In this document: positions 1-11,500 of the stretch, one piece after another | Layout of the letters: every line of letters starts with the position of its first letter | Numbering within the stretch: the first letter of the stretch is position 1 | Origin: Nocardiopsis prasina DSM 43845 | GTDB lineage: Bacteria > Actinomycetota > Actinomycetes > Streptosporangiales > Streptosporangiaceae | DNA length: 47,355 nt | Reading direction: 5' to 3' | NCBI RefSeq assembly: GCF_000341265.1 | Contig: NZ_ANAE01000098.1 | Location: 1 to 47,355 of the forward strand | Notes under the pieces: generated by a model | Seen by the model: only the letters and a program-made list of their open reading frames with translations | Told to the model about the DNA's origin: nothing | Database searches by the model: none | Position numbers and translations under genes: made by a program

Positions 1-3000
1 CGAGCGGGCCCGAGGCCCCTCCGACGGAATCGGTGGAGTCCATGCTGGACGACGGCCTCAGCCTCGCCGACGGGGGAACGGTGTTCCGGGGGAGGGTCTC
101 CGTCTCCCTTCACCCCTGGGCGGCGGACCACCGCGTGCTCGGAAGGGTGATGCTCCCCGGTACGGCGGTGGTGGACCTGGTCTCCGGGGCGGGGGCGGCC
201 GTCGGCGCGGACACCGTCACCGACCTGGTGCTGGAGGCCCCCCTGACCCTGGGGTGGGCCGGAGCCGCCGAGATCCAGATCATCGTCGGTGCTCGCGACC
301 CCCAGGGACACAGCGAGGTCAACGTGTACGCGCGCCGCGAGACGGACGACTCCTCGTGGGTGCGGTACGCCTCCGGCCTCGTCGCAGGACCGAACCCCGG
401 TGGAGCGGCCGAGGTGAACGGTGCCCCGGGCATCGGAACCCTTCCCCCGAAGGGAGCCGAGCGGATTCCGGTCGACTACGCCCACCTGCGGGCTCTGGGC
501 TACGACTACGGTCCGGCCTTCCGCGGATTGAGGTCGGTGCACCGGCACGGGGACGAACTCTTCCTGGAGGTCGAGCTTCCGGACTCCGTGCGTGGGAGCG
601 AAGCCTTTCACGGCCCCCACCCCGCCCTGACCGACGCCGTCCTGCACGCCGCACTGCGGAACCAGGGCACCGAGCGCCACCGGGGCCCCCAGGTGCCGTT
701 CGCCTGGAGCGGGGTCCGGCTGCTTCGGGCCGAGGACGAGCGGACGCCCCGCCGACTGAGGGCCCGGATCACCCCGTTGGGCGACGACCGCTACCGGTTG
801 CTGGCCACCGGTCCTGACGGTGAGGGAACGCTCTGGTCAGTCGACGAGGTGGCCCTGAGGCCCCTGTCCGCGGAAACCCTCCCCGAAGCGGAGCCGGGCG
901 AGGTCGCCGAACTGTACGAGCTCCAGTGGGAGCGGGTGGAGCCCACGTCGAGCTCGGCCGCGGAGGTTCCGAGTCCCCACGCCCTGCCCTCACTGGAGGA
1001 CCTGGAACCGGGGGCCCCGGTTCCCGCGCTCGTCTGTACCGAACTGCCCGCGCACGTCGTCTACGCCGGAAGCGACGCCCTTTCGGACACGGTCCGCCAG
1101 GGGCTGGAGTCCGGCCTGGAATCCGTCCGCGCGTGGTTGGCGGACGAGCGCACCGCCGACTCCCGCCTGGTCCTGGTCACCTGGAGGGCCGTGGCCACGT
1201 TCCCCGGTGAACAGCTCCCCGGCGCCGCCGCCGCTCCGGTCTGGGGCCTGCTCCGAGCCGCCCAGCGCGAGTTCCCCGACCGTCTGGTGCTCGTGGACTC
1301 CGACGGCTCCGAGGAGTCGCATCGGATGCTGCCAGCGGCCCTCGGTCTCGACGAACCACAGATCGCCCTGCGTTCGGGCGCCGTCCTCGTTCCCAGGCTG
1401 AGGCGGTCCTCGGACACGGGGACGGAGTCGGTGGCCCCCTCCACCCGGTCGTGGCGGCTGGACACGAGGAGCCCCGGTTCCCTGGACTCCCTGGAGGCGG
1501 TGTCCGCTCCGGAGGCGGAGGACGCCTTGGCTCCTCGGGAGGTGCGCGTGTCCGTCCGGGCCGCGGGTGTCAACTTCCGGGACGTGGTGGTCGCCCTCGG
1601 GCTGGTCGACGGGGAGACCGGGATCGGTATCGAGGGGGCGGGAGTCGTCCTCGACGTCGGCTCGGCAGTGTCGGACCTGGCGCCCGGTGACCGGGTGGTC
1701 GGCATGTTCGACGGTGCCTTCGGCCCCTTCGCCGTGGCCGACCGGGCCCGGTTGGCCCGCATGCCGGAGGGCTGGAGTTTCGAGCAGGCGGCAGCCGTCC
1801 CGGTGGCCTTCCTGAGCGCCTACCACGGGCTGGTCGACCTGGCCGCCGTGCGGCCCGGCGAGAGCGTCCTGGTGCACGCGGCCGCAGGGGGGGTCGGGAC
1901 CGCCGCCGTCCAGCTTGCCCGCCACATGGGCGCGAAGGTGTTCGGCACCGCGAGCCCGCACAAGTGGTCGGCGCTGGCGGACCACGGCCTGTCTCCGCAT
2001 CGGATGGCGTCCTCCCGCTCACTGGAGTTCGAGGGCAGGTTGCGCGAGGCGAACGGTGGCGAGGGAGTCGACGTGGTCCTCAACTCGCTGACCGGCGAGT
2101 TCGTGGACGCCTCCCTGCGCCTGCTGCGCTCTCCCAGTGACGGCCGAGGTCCGGGCGGTCGGTTCGTGGAGATGGGCAAGACCGACGTGCGCGACGCCGC
2201 AACCGTGGCCGCCGACCACCCCGGTTGCTCCTACACCGCGTTCAGCCTGCCGGACGTGGATCCGGAACGCATCGGTCACATGCTCGCTCGGGTGATGGAG
2301 CTGTTCGAGGAGGGTGCCCTGCGTCCACTGCCCACGACCGTCTACGACGCCAGTGAGGCCCAGACGGCCCTGCGCGCCCTCCAACGCGGTGAGACCGTCG
2401 GCAAGCTGGTCCTTCGTGTGCCAGCCCCCTTCCCCCGGGAGGGAACCGTCCTGGTCACCGGTGGTACCGGGGGGCTCGGAAACCGTCTGGCCCGCCATCT
2501 GGTCTCGGGCTACGGGGTCCGCAACCTGCTGCTGCTCGGGCGCCGCGGCCCCGACACCCCCGGACAGGCCGAGCGCACCGCCCAACTGGAGGCACTCGGA
2601 GCGCGGGTGGAGGTGGTCTCCTGCGACGCGGCCGACCGCGAGGATCTGGCCCGTGTCCTGGACGCGGTCCCCCAGGACCGGCCGTTGCGTGCCGTGGTGC
2701 ACGCCGCCGGGGCCCTCGACGACGCCACCGTCACGGCCCTGACCTCCGAACAACTGCGCACGGTGCTGCGGCCCAAGGTGGACGCCGCCTGGAACCTGCA
2801 CGAACTCACCGAGGACCTGTCGTCCTTCGTCCTGTTCTCCTCGGCCGTGGGCGTCCTGGGCAACCCGGGTCAGGCCAACTACGCCGCGGCCAACGTCTTC
2901 TGTGACGCCCTGGCGCACGTGAGGCGCGACGCCGGTCTGCCCGCCACGTCGCTGTCCTGGGGTCTGTGGGAGGGCGGCGGCATGACCGGCCACCTGGACG

Positions 3001-3665
3001 AGAACGACCTCGCCGCCCTCAGCCGGAGCGGGCTCCTTCCGATGCGGCCGGAGGCGGCCCTCGACCTGTTCGACACCGCCATGGCCCGGGACCTGGTGCA
3101 CGCGGTGCCCGCGTGGCTCTCCCCGGTCCCCGGCCTCAGCGTGCTCCGGGATCTCCTGCCCCATCCCGACTCGGAACGCTCCCCGATCCCGGTCACGGGG
3201 AAGGGCGCACCCGGTGAGGCGGGGAGCGGCGGGGAGGAACACGACCCGGCCGCGCGTTTCGCGGCGATGGACCCGGAGGAGCGTTCCCGGTCCCTGCTGC
3301 GCGAGGTCCGCGAGCACACCGCCGTGGTGCTCGGCCACCGGGCCGAAGCGGGCTCCGAGGTCGACCCGGACCGGCCCTTCACCGAACAGGGCACGGACTC
3401 GCTCACCAGTGTCGAACTGCGGAACAGGCTCAGCGCCGCGGTGGGTGTGCGCGTCCCGGCCACAGCCGTCTTCGACCATCCCAACCCCAGGGCGCTGGCG
3501 CGGTTCCTCACCGGACTCCTCACACCGGAGCTCCCGGCTCCGGAGGGGCGGACCGACCAGGATCGGACCACCACGCCTTCCGGCGCGGACGGCGACGGAG
3601 ACGCCATCGACTCCATGGGCGTCGACGAACTGGTGAACCTCGCTCTGCGAGGCCCGAGTGTATGA
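1..3665 (+). CDS. Type I polyketide synthase, 5'-truncated: DH-ER-KR-ACP
   Basis: The reading frame is already open at base 3, so the gene begins upstream and its KS and AT lie outside the window. Visible domains in order are dehydratase, enoylreductase, ketoreductase and ACP. The DH has the HxxxGxxxxP motif (His codon at 129) and a [14 protein letters not shown] second half near 500-640. The ER has [10 protein letters not shown] near 1555 and the cofactor loop HAAAGGVG near 1875. The KR has TGGTGGLG near 2460, an LDD motif (B-type) near 2705, and Ser and Tyr in FSSAVG...ANYAAAN. The ACP has its phosphopantetheine Ser in [10 protein letters not shown] near 3400. The module therefore fully reduces its beta-keto group. 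The C-terminal tail ([14 protein letters not shown]) is a short docking segment. The stop overlaps the next start by 4 bp (ATGA), suggesting translational coupling. Confidence 0.95.
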   Translation, partial: SGPEAPPTESVESMLDDGLSLADGGTVFRGRVSVSLHPWAADHRVLGRVMLPGTAVVDLVSGAGAAVGADTVTDLVLEAPLTLGWAGAAEIQIIVGARDPQGHSEVNVYARRETDDSSWVRYASGLVAGPNPGGAAEVNGAPGIGTLPPKGAERIPVDYAHLRALGYDYGPAFRGLRSVHRHGDELFLEVELPDSVRGSEAFHGPHPALTDAVLHAALRNQGTERHRGPQVPFAWSGVRLLRAEDERTPRRLRARITPLGDDRYRLLATGPDGEGTLWSVDEVALRPLSAETLPEAEPGEVAELYELQWERVEPTSSSAAEVPSPHALPSLEDLEPGAPVPALVCTELPAHVVYAGSDALSDTVRQGLESGLESVRAWLADERTADSRLVLVTWRAVATFPGEQLPGAAAAPVWGLLRAAQREFPDRLVLVDSDGSEESHRMLPAALGLDEPQIALRSGAVLVPRLRRSSDTGTESVAPSTRSWRLDTRSPGSLDSLEAVSAPEAEDALAPREVRVSVRAAGVNFRDVVVALGLVDGETGIGIEGAGVVLDVGSAVSDLAPGDRVVGMFDGAFGPFAVADRARLARMPEGWSFEQAAAVPVAFLSAYHGLVDLAAVRPGESVLVHAAAGGVGTAAVQLARHMGAKVFGTASPHKWSALADHGLSPHRMASSRSLEFEGRLREANGGEGVDVVLNSLTGEFVDASLRLLRSPSDGRGPGGRFVEMGKTDVRDAATVAADHPGCSYTAFSLPDVDPERIGHMLARVMELFEEGALRPLPTTVYDASEAQTALRALQRGETVGKLVLRVPAPFPREGTVLVTGGTGGLGNRLARHLVSGYGVRNLLLLGRRGPDTPGQAERTAQLEALGARVEVVSCDAADREDLARVLDAVPQDRPLRAVVHAAGALDDATVTALTSEQLRTVLRPKVDAAWNLHELTEDLSSFVLFSSAVGVLGNPGQANYAAANVFCDALAHVRRDAGLPATSLSWGLWEGGGMTGHLDENDLAALSRSGLLPMRPEAALDLFDTAMARDLVHAVPAWLSPVPGLSVLRDLLPHPDSERSPIPVTGKGAPGEAGSGGEEHDPAARFAAMDPEERSRSLLREVREHTAVVLGHRAEAGSEVDPDRPFTEQGTDSLTSVELRNRLSAAVGVRVPATAVFDHPNPRALARFLTGLLTPELPAPEGRTDQDRTTTPSGADGDGDAIDSMGVDELVNLALRGPSV

Positions 3666-6600
3666 CGAGGAGGCTTGAGTTGAGCAGTGAAGACGAACGT
3701 CTGGTGACGGCTCTCCGGAGCGCGATGAAGGAGAACTCGCGTCTTCGCGCCGAGCTGGACCAGCGGTCCGAACCCGAGCCGATCGCGATCGTGGCGACCG
3801 GCTGCCGCCTCCCGGGCGGGGTCGACACCCCCGAACAGCTGTGGGACATGGTCTCCCAGGGGCGTGAGGCCCGGGGGCCCCTGCCGGACGACCGGGGATG
3901 GGACCTTCCAGGGCTGCTGGACGGTCTGGACGACGAACGGCGCCTCGCCATGGACCGGGGCTCGTTCCTGCGCGACGTCTTCGACTTCGACCCGGCCTTC
4001 TTCGGCATCTCGCCGCGTGAGGCCGAGGCGATGGACCCCCAGCAGCGGATCCTGCTCGAACTGGCCTGGGAGACGCTCGAACGCGCGGGCATCGCCCCGA
4101 CCTCCCTGGCGGGTACCGACACCGGGGTCTACGTCGGACTCGCCTACCAGGAGTACGGGCCCCCGGTGCACGGGGTGACCTCGGACGGCGTCACCCTGAC
4201 CGGTATCTCCGCGAGTGTCGCCTCCGGTCGCATCTCCTACTGCCTGGGGCTCGTCGGTCCCGCGCTGACCGTGGACACCGCGTGCTCCTCCTCCCTGGTC
4301 GCCCTCCACCTGGCCGTGCGCGCCCTGCGCGACGGCGACTGCTCGCTCGCGCTGGCCGGTGGCGCCACGGTCATGTCCGGGCCCGGCACCCTCACCGAGT
4401 TCACCCGCCTGCGAGGGGTGGCGGCCGACGGCCGCTGCAAGGCGTTCTCCGGGGGCGCCGACGGAGCCTCCTTCTCCGAGGGCGCCGGAATGGTCGTCCT
4501 GGAACGCCTCTCCGACGCACGCCGCCACGGGCACCCGGTCCTGGCCGTGGTCCGGGGCGGAGCGGTGAACCAGGACGGCGCCTCCAACGGGCTCACCGCG
4601 CCGAACGGTCCGTCACAGGCCCGCGTGATCGGCCGGGCGCTGGCCGACGCGGGACTGACCACCTCCGACGTCGACCTGGTCGAGGCGCACGGCACCGGTA
4701 CGCCGCTGGGTGACCCGATCGAGGCGCAGGCGCTCATCGACACCTACGGTCGCGGTCGTCCCGAGGGGCGGCCCCTCTGGTTGGGATCGCTCAAGTCCAA
4801 CATCGGGCACCCCCAGGCCGCCGCCGGGGTGGCCGCGGTGGTCAAGACGGTCGAGGCGCTGCGCCACAGCGTCATGCCGCCCACCCTGCACGCGGAGACG
4901 CCCAGCACGCACGTGGACTGGGACGGCGGGGTCCGGCTGCTCCACGAGTCCCGCCCGTGGGAGGACACCGGCGGGCCGCGCCGTGCCGGTGTCTCCTCGT
5001 TCGGCATGAGCGGTACCAACGCCCACCTGATCCTGGAACAGGCCCCCGAGCCGCAGGCCGTCGAGACGGCGACGGGGGAGCCCGTTCCCGTGGTCGGTGC
5101 GTCGGTGACCGGCGCCACCGCCTGGCCCCTCTCCGCACGGAGCCCCGAGGCGCTCACCGCCCAGGCGGCCCGGCTCCGCGTTCACGTCAGCGAGCGTCCC
5201 GAGCTCGCGCCGAGCGACGTCGGCCGGTCACTGGCCACCACACGATCGGCGTTGGAACACCGGGCCGTGGTCGTGGGTCGCGACCGCGCGGAGCTCCTGG
5301 CCGCGCTGGCTTCCCTAGAGTCAGGGACGCCGGGGGCGACCACGGCCACGGGCCGGGCGCGACCCGACCGCCGCCCCGTGCTGGTCTTCCCGGGGCAGGG
5401 TGGGCAGTGGGAGGGCATGGCCGTCGAGCTGCTCGACTCCTCCGACGAGTTCGCCCACCACGTCGCCGCCTGCGAACGAGCGCTGGAACCCCACGTCGGG
5501 TGGAGTCTCACCGATGTGCTGCGTCGCCGGGAGGGGGCTCCCTCTCTCGACCGTGTCGACGTCGTCCAGCCCGTTCTGTGGGCGGTCATGGTCTCCCTGG
5601 CCCGCCTGTGGATGGCGCACGGACTCACCCCGGCCGCCGTGGTCGGACATTCGCAGGGGGAGGTCGCCGCCGCGCACATCGCCGGGGCCCTGTCCCTGGA
5701 GGACGCCGCGAAGGTGGTGGCGCTGCGCAGCGCGGCCGTGCTCGACCTGGCCGGTACCGGCGCGATGGCTTCGATCGCCAGCCCCGAGCGGGCCGTGCGC
5801 GACCGCCTCGCCTCCTCGCGGGGTCCGGTCTTCGTGGCGGCGGTCAACAGCCCGACGAACACGGTCGTGGCGGGTGTGCCCGACGCCGTGGCACGGGTGG
5901 TCGAGGAGTGTGAGGCCGACGGTCTCCGAGCCCGGACGATCACCGTCGACTACGCCTCCCACACCGCCGCGGTGGACGTCCTGGCGGGCCGTGTCACGGC
6001 GGGACTCGCGGGCGTCACCCCCGGACGTCCGATGATCCCCTTCTATTCCACCGTGACCGGTGCGGCCGTGGACGACCGTCCGCTGGACGCGGAGTACTGG
6101 TTCCGGGGCCTGCGCGAACCCGTGCGCTTCGCCGAGGCGACCCGCGCCCTGGTCGACTCCGGGCACGACGTGTTCGTCGAGGTGGGGCCCCATCCGGTGC
6201 TGACACCGGCGGTCCAGGAGACGTTGGAGGAGGCCGGGGCCCGCGACGCGGTGGCGATGGCGACCCTGCGTCGGCACGAGGGCGGACCTGTCCGGTTCCT
6301 GACGTCGCTCGGGCAGGCCCACGCCCACGGGGTCGACCTCGACTGGGCGCCGCTGTTCGACCAGAGCGCCGCGCGGGTCGCCCTGCCCACGTACGCCTTC
6401 CAACGCCAGCGCTACTGGCGGCCGGGCCCCGGCTCGGTCCCGGAGCGGGGCACTGGTGCGGCACTCACCTCGCTCGCTCCGCCCGACGGCTGGACCTACC
6501 GCGAGGAGTGGGTGCCCGTCCCGGAGGGGGCCGTGTCCCCCCCTCCCACGGCCGGGGGTACCTGGCTGCTGGTCGGGACCCGGTTCGGGCCCGCCCTCAA

Positions 6601-8467
6601 GGAGTGTGTGCGGGGCCTGGAGTCGCGTGGCCACCGCGTCCTGGTTCTCGACCTTCCGGACGGCGCGGATCGGCACGCCGTGAGCTCACTGGTCGGAGAT
6701 GCGCGCAAGGGTGTCGGGGACATCGCCGGCGTCCTGTTGGCCACCTCCGTGAGTGCTGGCCCCGGAGCGGTCCGTCCTCCGTCCGCCGCCCCCGCCCACC
6801 GAGACGCCGTTCTCCTCCTCCAGGCCCTCCTCGACACGGGTGTCGCGGCTCCGCTGTGGTGTCTGACCAGCGGTGCGGTCGAGAGCGGCCGGGGAGCGGG
6901 CGACCCCGCCGCCGCGCTGCTGTGGGGCTTCGGCCGCGTGGCGGCCCAGGAGCACACTGATCGCTGGGGCGGACTGGTCGACATCCCCGATCCCGAGGAC
7001 CCGCACAGCGGGGACGCGCTGGCCTCGGTCCTGAGCGGCCAGGCCGCCTTCGGCGAGGACCAACTCGCGGTGCACGGCTCCAGGGTGCTGGCCAGGAGGC
7101 TCGCGCGTGTGTCCCTCGACACCGACACGGCACGCGAGTGGCGGCCCGAGGGCACCGTGCTGGTCACCGGGGGGACCGGCGGACTCGGCGCGCACACCGC
7201 ACGGTGGCTCGCCGAACAGGGCGCGGAGCACCTCCTCCTGCTCAGCAGAAGGGGGCCGGACGCCCCTGGCGTCGAGGACCTCACCGCCGAACTGCGCGCG
7301 GTCGGCGCCGAGGTCACCCTGGTCGCCTGTGACGTCGGTGACCGCGACCGGCTAGCCGAGGTGCTGGACGCCGTACCGGCGCACCTGCCTCTGACAGCGG
7401 TCTTCCACACGGCGGCGGAACTCGACGACGCCCCCGTGGCCGATCTCGATCCGGAGGGCATCGCCCGTGTCCTGCGCGCGAAGGCGGATGGAGCCGTGCA
7501 TCTGCACGAGCTAACGCGAGGGCTGGACCTGTCCGCGTTCGTGATGTTCTCCTCGGTGGGAGCGGTCTTCGGCGTGACCGGGCAGGGCAACTACGCGCCC
7601 GCGAACGTCTTCTGTGAGTCCCTCGCCCACCACCGCAGGGCCCTGGGGCTACCCGCGACATCGATCGCGTGGGGCGCCTGGGAAGGTGCCGGGATGGCCG
7701 GTCGGGAGGCCGTGGCCGGGCTCCTGCGCAGGCACGGACTGCCCACCATGAAGCCCTCCCTGGCAGTGGAGGGACTGCGCCGGGTCCTGGACCACGACCT
7801 CACGGCGTTGGCCGTCGCCGACATCGACTGGCCGCGTTTCCGGCTCGCCTTCACGGCGAACCGTCCCAGCGCGTTGATCACCGACGTCGCCCCGGTCGGC
7901 TCCGGCGGCACCACCGCACCCGTTCCCGGAGCGGGCGCCGGGTCCACGTCGGAGCCGGTCGGGGACCTGAGGGCCCGACTGGCCGGGGCCGGGCGCACCG
8001 ACCGTGTCCGTGCACTCACGGATCAGGTGTGCGACCACGTCGCGGCAGTCCTCGGCTACGGCTCCGGTGACGCCGTCCCGGTGGACCGTGGACTGAAGGA
8101 CCTGGGCATGGACTCGGTCACCGCCGTGGAGCTGCGCAACCGGCTCACGGTGCTGACCGGAGTCCGCCTCGCCCCGGCCGTCGCCTTCGACCACCCCACC
8201 TGTGACGCACTCGCCCGTCACCTTGAGGAACGGGTGTTCGGCAGCGCGGAGCAGATCGTACTGGAGCGTCTTGACGGCCTCGCGACCGCGCTTGACGAGT
8301 ACGAGGAGACCGACGGTTCACGTGTCGCGGAACGACTGCGCGCCCTTCTGAAGCGCCTGGAACCGGGGGCAGCGGGCCAGACCGGGCGGGACACCGACGG
8401 CTCCGAACTGGCGGCGGCCTCGCGAGAGGAGCTCTTCGCGCTCATCGACGAGACCCTGGCCGACTGA
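3662..8467 (+). CDS. Type I polyketide synthase, one module: KS-AT-KR-ACP
   Basis: A 1601-aa protein that adds one methylmalonyl unit and reduces the keto group to a hydroxyl. An N-terminal helical docking segment (residues 8-35) is followed by a KS with active Cys208 in DTACSSS and both His motifs (EAHGTGT, KSNIGH). The AT has Ser664 in GHSQGE and YASH at 764-767, the methylmalonyl-CoA signature. The KR has TGGTGGLG near 1167, LDD near 1252 (B-type) and Ser/Tyr in FSSVGA...GNYAPAN. There is no DH or ER. The ACP carries Ser1485 in [10 protein letters not shown]. The C-terminus is a longer helical docking domain ending [15 protein letters not shown], which fits the N-terminus of the next protein. 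The start overlaps the previous stop by 4 bp, and the next gene follows after 107 bp. Confidence 0.96.
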   Translation: MTRRLELSSEDERLVTALRSAMKENSRLRAELDQRSEPEPIAIVATGCRLPGGVDTPEQLWDMVSQGREARGPLPDDRGWDLPGLLDGLDDERRLAMDRGSFLRDVFDFDPAFFGISPREAEAMDPQQRILLELAWETLERAGIAPTSLAGTDTGVYVGLAYQEYGPPVHGVTSDGVTLTGISASVASGRISYCLGLVGPALTVDTACSSSLVALHLAVRALRDGDCSLALAGGATVMSGPGTLTEFTRLRGVAADGRCKAFSGGADGASFSEGAGMVVLERLSDARRHGHPVLAVVRGGAVNQDGASNGLTAPNGPSQARVIGRALADAGLTTSDVDLVEAHGTGTPLGDPIEAQALIDTYGRGRPEGRPLWLGSLKSNIGHPQAAAGVAAVVKTVEALRHSVMPPTLHAETPSTHVDWDGGVRLLHESRPWEDTGGPRRAGVSSFGMSGTNAHLILEQAPEPQAVETATGEPVPVVGASVTGATAWPLSARSPEALTAQAARLRVHVSERPELAPSDVGRSLATTRSALEHRAVVVGRDRAELLAALASLESGTPGATTATGRARPDRRPVLVFPGQGGQWEGMAVELLDSSDEFAHHVAACERALEPHVGWSLTDVLRRREGAPSLDRVDVVQPVLWAVMVSLARLWMAHGLTPAAVVGHSQGEVAAAHIAGALSLEDAAKVVALRSAAVLDLAGTGAMASIASPERAVRDRLASSRGPVFVAAVNSPTNTVVAGVPDAVARVVEECEADGLRARTITVDYASHTAAVDVLAGRVTAGLAGVTPGRPMIPFYSTVTGAAVDDRPLDAEYWFRGLREPVRFAEATRALVDSGHDVFVEVGPHPVLTPAVQETLEEAGARDAVAMATLRRHEGGPVRFLTSLGQAHAHGVDLDWAPLFDQSAARVALPTYAFQRQRYWRPGPGSVPERGTGAALTSLAPPDGWTYREEWVPVPEGAVSPPPTAGGTWLLVGTRFGPALKECVRGLESRGHRVLVLDLPDGADRHAVSSLVGDARKGVGDIAGVLLATSVSAGPGAVRPPSAAPAHRDAVLLLQALLDTGVAAPLWCLTSGAVESGRGAGDPAAALLWGFGRVAAQEHTDRWGGLVDIPDPEDPHSGDALASVLSGQAAFGEDQLAVHGSRVLARRLARVSLDTDTAREWRPEGTVLVTGGTGGLGAHTARWLAEQGAEHLLLLSRRGPDAPGVEDLTAELRAVGAEVTLVACDVGDRDRLAEVLDAVPAHLPLTAVFHTAAELDDAPVADLDPEGIARVLRAKADGAVHLHELTRGLDLSAFVMFSSVGAVFGVTGQGNYAPANVFCESLAHHRRALGLPATSIAWGAWEGAGMAGREAVAGLLRRHGLPTMKPSLAVEGLRRVLDHDLTALAVADIDWPRFRLAFTANRPSALITDVAPVGSGGTTAPVPGAGAGSTSEPVGDLRARLAGAGRTDRVRALTDQVCDHVAAVLGYGSGDAVPVDRGLKDLGMDSVTAVELRNRLTVLTGVRLAPAVAFDHPTCDALARHLEERVFGSAEQIVLERLDGLATALDEYEETDGSRVAERLRALLKRLEPGAAGQTGRDTDGSELAAASREELFALIDETLAD

Positions 8468-8574
8468 GCCCGGCCAGGGTTCCCGGCCCACCGCAGACGA
8501 GCCGATGACGGACACCCACCCCACCACAGACCACCCGGCACCAGCGCCGCGAAGCGAATCGGCAAGGCACCACC

Positions 8575-11500
8575 ATGACTGACGACGCACAGGTTCTCGA
8601 CTACCTCAAACGAGTCACGGCGGACCTTCGCCGCACCCGAGCCGAACTCGACCGACTCCGTGAACGCGACTCCGAGCCCATCGCCGTGGTGGGCATGGGG
8701 TGCCGCCTGCCCGGAGGGGTGGACGGACCCGAGGGGCTCTGGGACCTGTTGGACCGGGGAACCGACGCCATCGGAGATTGGCCAGAAGACCGGGGCTGGG
8801 ACATCGAGGATCTGCGGGGTCGCCCGGGTATGTCCTCCGGAGGTGGGTTCATCCGTGACGTGGCAGGTTTCGACTCCGCCTTCTTCGGTATCTCTCCCCG
8901 CGAAGCCGAGGCGATGGATCCGCAGCAGCGGCTCATGCTGGAGGTGACCTGGGAGTCCCTGGAACGCGCGGGGATCGATCCCCACTCCCTGGCCGAGTCG
9001 AGCACGGGGGTCTTCACGGGGATCAGCACCACCGACTACGCCCGGGTCACGACCTCGGGCCGTGTCCCCACCCCGGAGGGGGCCGAGGGTTACCTGATGA
9101 CCGGTACCGCCGCGAGCGTGGCCTCGGGGCGGATCGCCTACACGCTGGGTCTTCGGGGCCCCGCGCTGACGGTGGACACGGCCTGTTCCTCCTCGCTCGC
9201 CTCCGTCCTTCTCGCCGTGCGTTCCCTGCGCCGGGGCGAGTGCACGCTGGCCCTGGCCGGGGGCGCGACCGTGATGTCCGGTCCCTCCCTCTTCCTGGAG
9301 TCCGCCAAGCAGGGTGTGCTCTCCCATGACGGGCGTTGCAGGGCCTTCGGAGACGGGGCCGACGGAACCGGTTTCGCGGAGGGTGCCGCGTCCCTCGTAC
9401 TGGAACGGCTCTCGGACGCGGAACGCCACGGTCACCCCGTCCTGGCGGTGATCCGGGGCGGTGCGGTCAACCAGGACGGCGCCTCCAGCGGGCTGACCGC
9501 GCCGAGCGGCCCCGCGCAGAGCCGCGTGATCCGGGCCGCGCTCGCCGACGCCGGGGTGGAGCCCGACGACATCGATGTGGTGGAGGCGCACGGCACCGGG
9601 ACCGAACTGGGCGATCCGATCGAGTCCGACGCCCTCCTGGAGGTGTTCGGCGCACGGCCCGGCCGGGAGCCCCTGTGGCTGGGGTCGGTCAAGTCGAACG
9701 TCGGACACACCCAGAGTGCGGCCGGGGCGGTCGGCATCGTCAAGATGGTGCTGGCCCTGAACGGGGAACGGCTACCGAGGACCCTCCACGCCGACCAGCC
9801 CACGTCTCTGGTCGACTGGGCTTCCGGCGGGGTCCGACCGCTGACCGAGGCACGGGACTGGCCGCGGGGGGAACGCGTGCGCCGCGCAGGGGTGTCGGCC
9901 TTCGGTATCAGCGGTACCAACGTCCACCTCGTCCTGGAGGAGGCCCCGGTACCCGTCTCCGGGCCCGACGACACCGTCCCCGGTGAGACGGAGAACGCAC
10001 GGCCGCTGGTCGAAGGGAGGACCGCGTGGCTGCTGTCCGCGCGCGACGAATCCGCGCTCCGGGCCCAGGCAGCGCGCCTCGCCGACCGGTTCACCGGCGT
10101 CGCGGGTGGCGCCCCGTCACCGGAGAGCATCGCTCGCTCCCTGGCCACCACGCGCGCGCGGTTCGATGAACGCGCGGTCGTCGTCGGTGGCCCGGAGTCC
10201 ATCGAGCGGGGGCTTCGCGGCCTGGCCGCCGGAGAGGTCGCGGAGGGCACGGTCACCGGAGTGGTTCGGCGGTCCGCTCGCCCAGCACGGCCGGTCTTCG
10301 TGTTTCCGGGCCAGGGCGGTCAGTGGGCCGGCATGGGCCGGGACCTGATGGCAGACTCACCGGTCTTCGCGGCCTCCGTGGCCGAGTGCGAGCGTGCCCT
10401 GGCCCCCTTGGTCGACTGGTCCCTGTCCTCCGTCCTGCGCGAGGATCCCGGGGCGCCTCCGTTCACAGGAGAGGGCGCCGCCGCCGACGTCCTGCAACCC
10501 GCCGTCTGGGCGTTCCTGGTCTCACTGGCACGGATGTGGCGCGCCGCCGGGGTCGAACCCACCGCGGTGGTCGGCCACTCGCAGGGCGAGGTGGCGGCGG
10601 CCTGTGTGGCCGGGATCCTCTCGATCGAGGACGGTGCCCGGGTGGTCGTCGCTCGCAGCCGTGCGCTGGCGAAGATCGCGGGTGAGGGCGGCATCGCGGT
10701 GGTGGGACTCGCCCCGGACGCCGTCGCGGGCCTGCTCGAGGGGATGGAGGGCCGACTGGTCCTCTCCGGGATCAACGGCCCCACGACGTGCACGGTCGCC
10801 GGAACCCCCGAGGCGGTGGACGCCTTCGTGGCGGCTCGGGAGGCGGAGGAGACCTTCGTCCGTCGGCTTCCGATCGACTACGCGTCACATTCCTTCGCCA
10901 TCGACCGTGTCGAGGAGGAGGTGCGGGCCGCGCTGGCCGAGATCAAGCCTCGGCGGGGCACCGTGCCCTTCCACTCCACCGTCGCTCCCGAGCCGGTGTG
11001 GAGGGCGGGGGACGAGCCCCCGGCGTCGCCACTGGACGGAACCTCGCTCGACGCCGACTACTGGTACCGGAACCTTCGCCACGGAGTGCTCCTGGAACCG
11101 GTGGTGCGCCGCCTGGCCGAAGCCAGCGAGGCGTTCGTCGAGGTGGGGCCGCATCCGGTGCTGGCCGTGCCGATGCGCGAGACCCTGGAGGCCGTCGGAG
11201 CCGGGGACCGTTCCCTCGTACACACCTTGCAAAGGGACCAGGACACCGGAGACCGATTCCTCGCGGCGCTGGCCGAAGCCCACTGCCAGGGGGTGGAGGT
11301 CGACTGGCGACGAGTCCTGGGCGGGGGCGGCGGTCATGTCGATCTGCCCACCTACCCCTTCCAGCGTCGCAGGTACTGGTTGAGGGAGCCAGCGCTCTCT
11401 GGAGCCCCCTCGGCTGGGGGCCTCAGCTCCGCCGATCACCCCCTGATCGCTGCCTGGACCACGATCGGCACGACCGGGCAGACCCTCTTCACCGGTCGGC

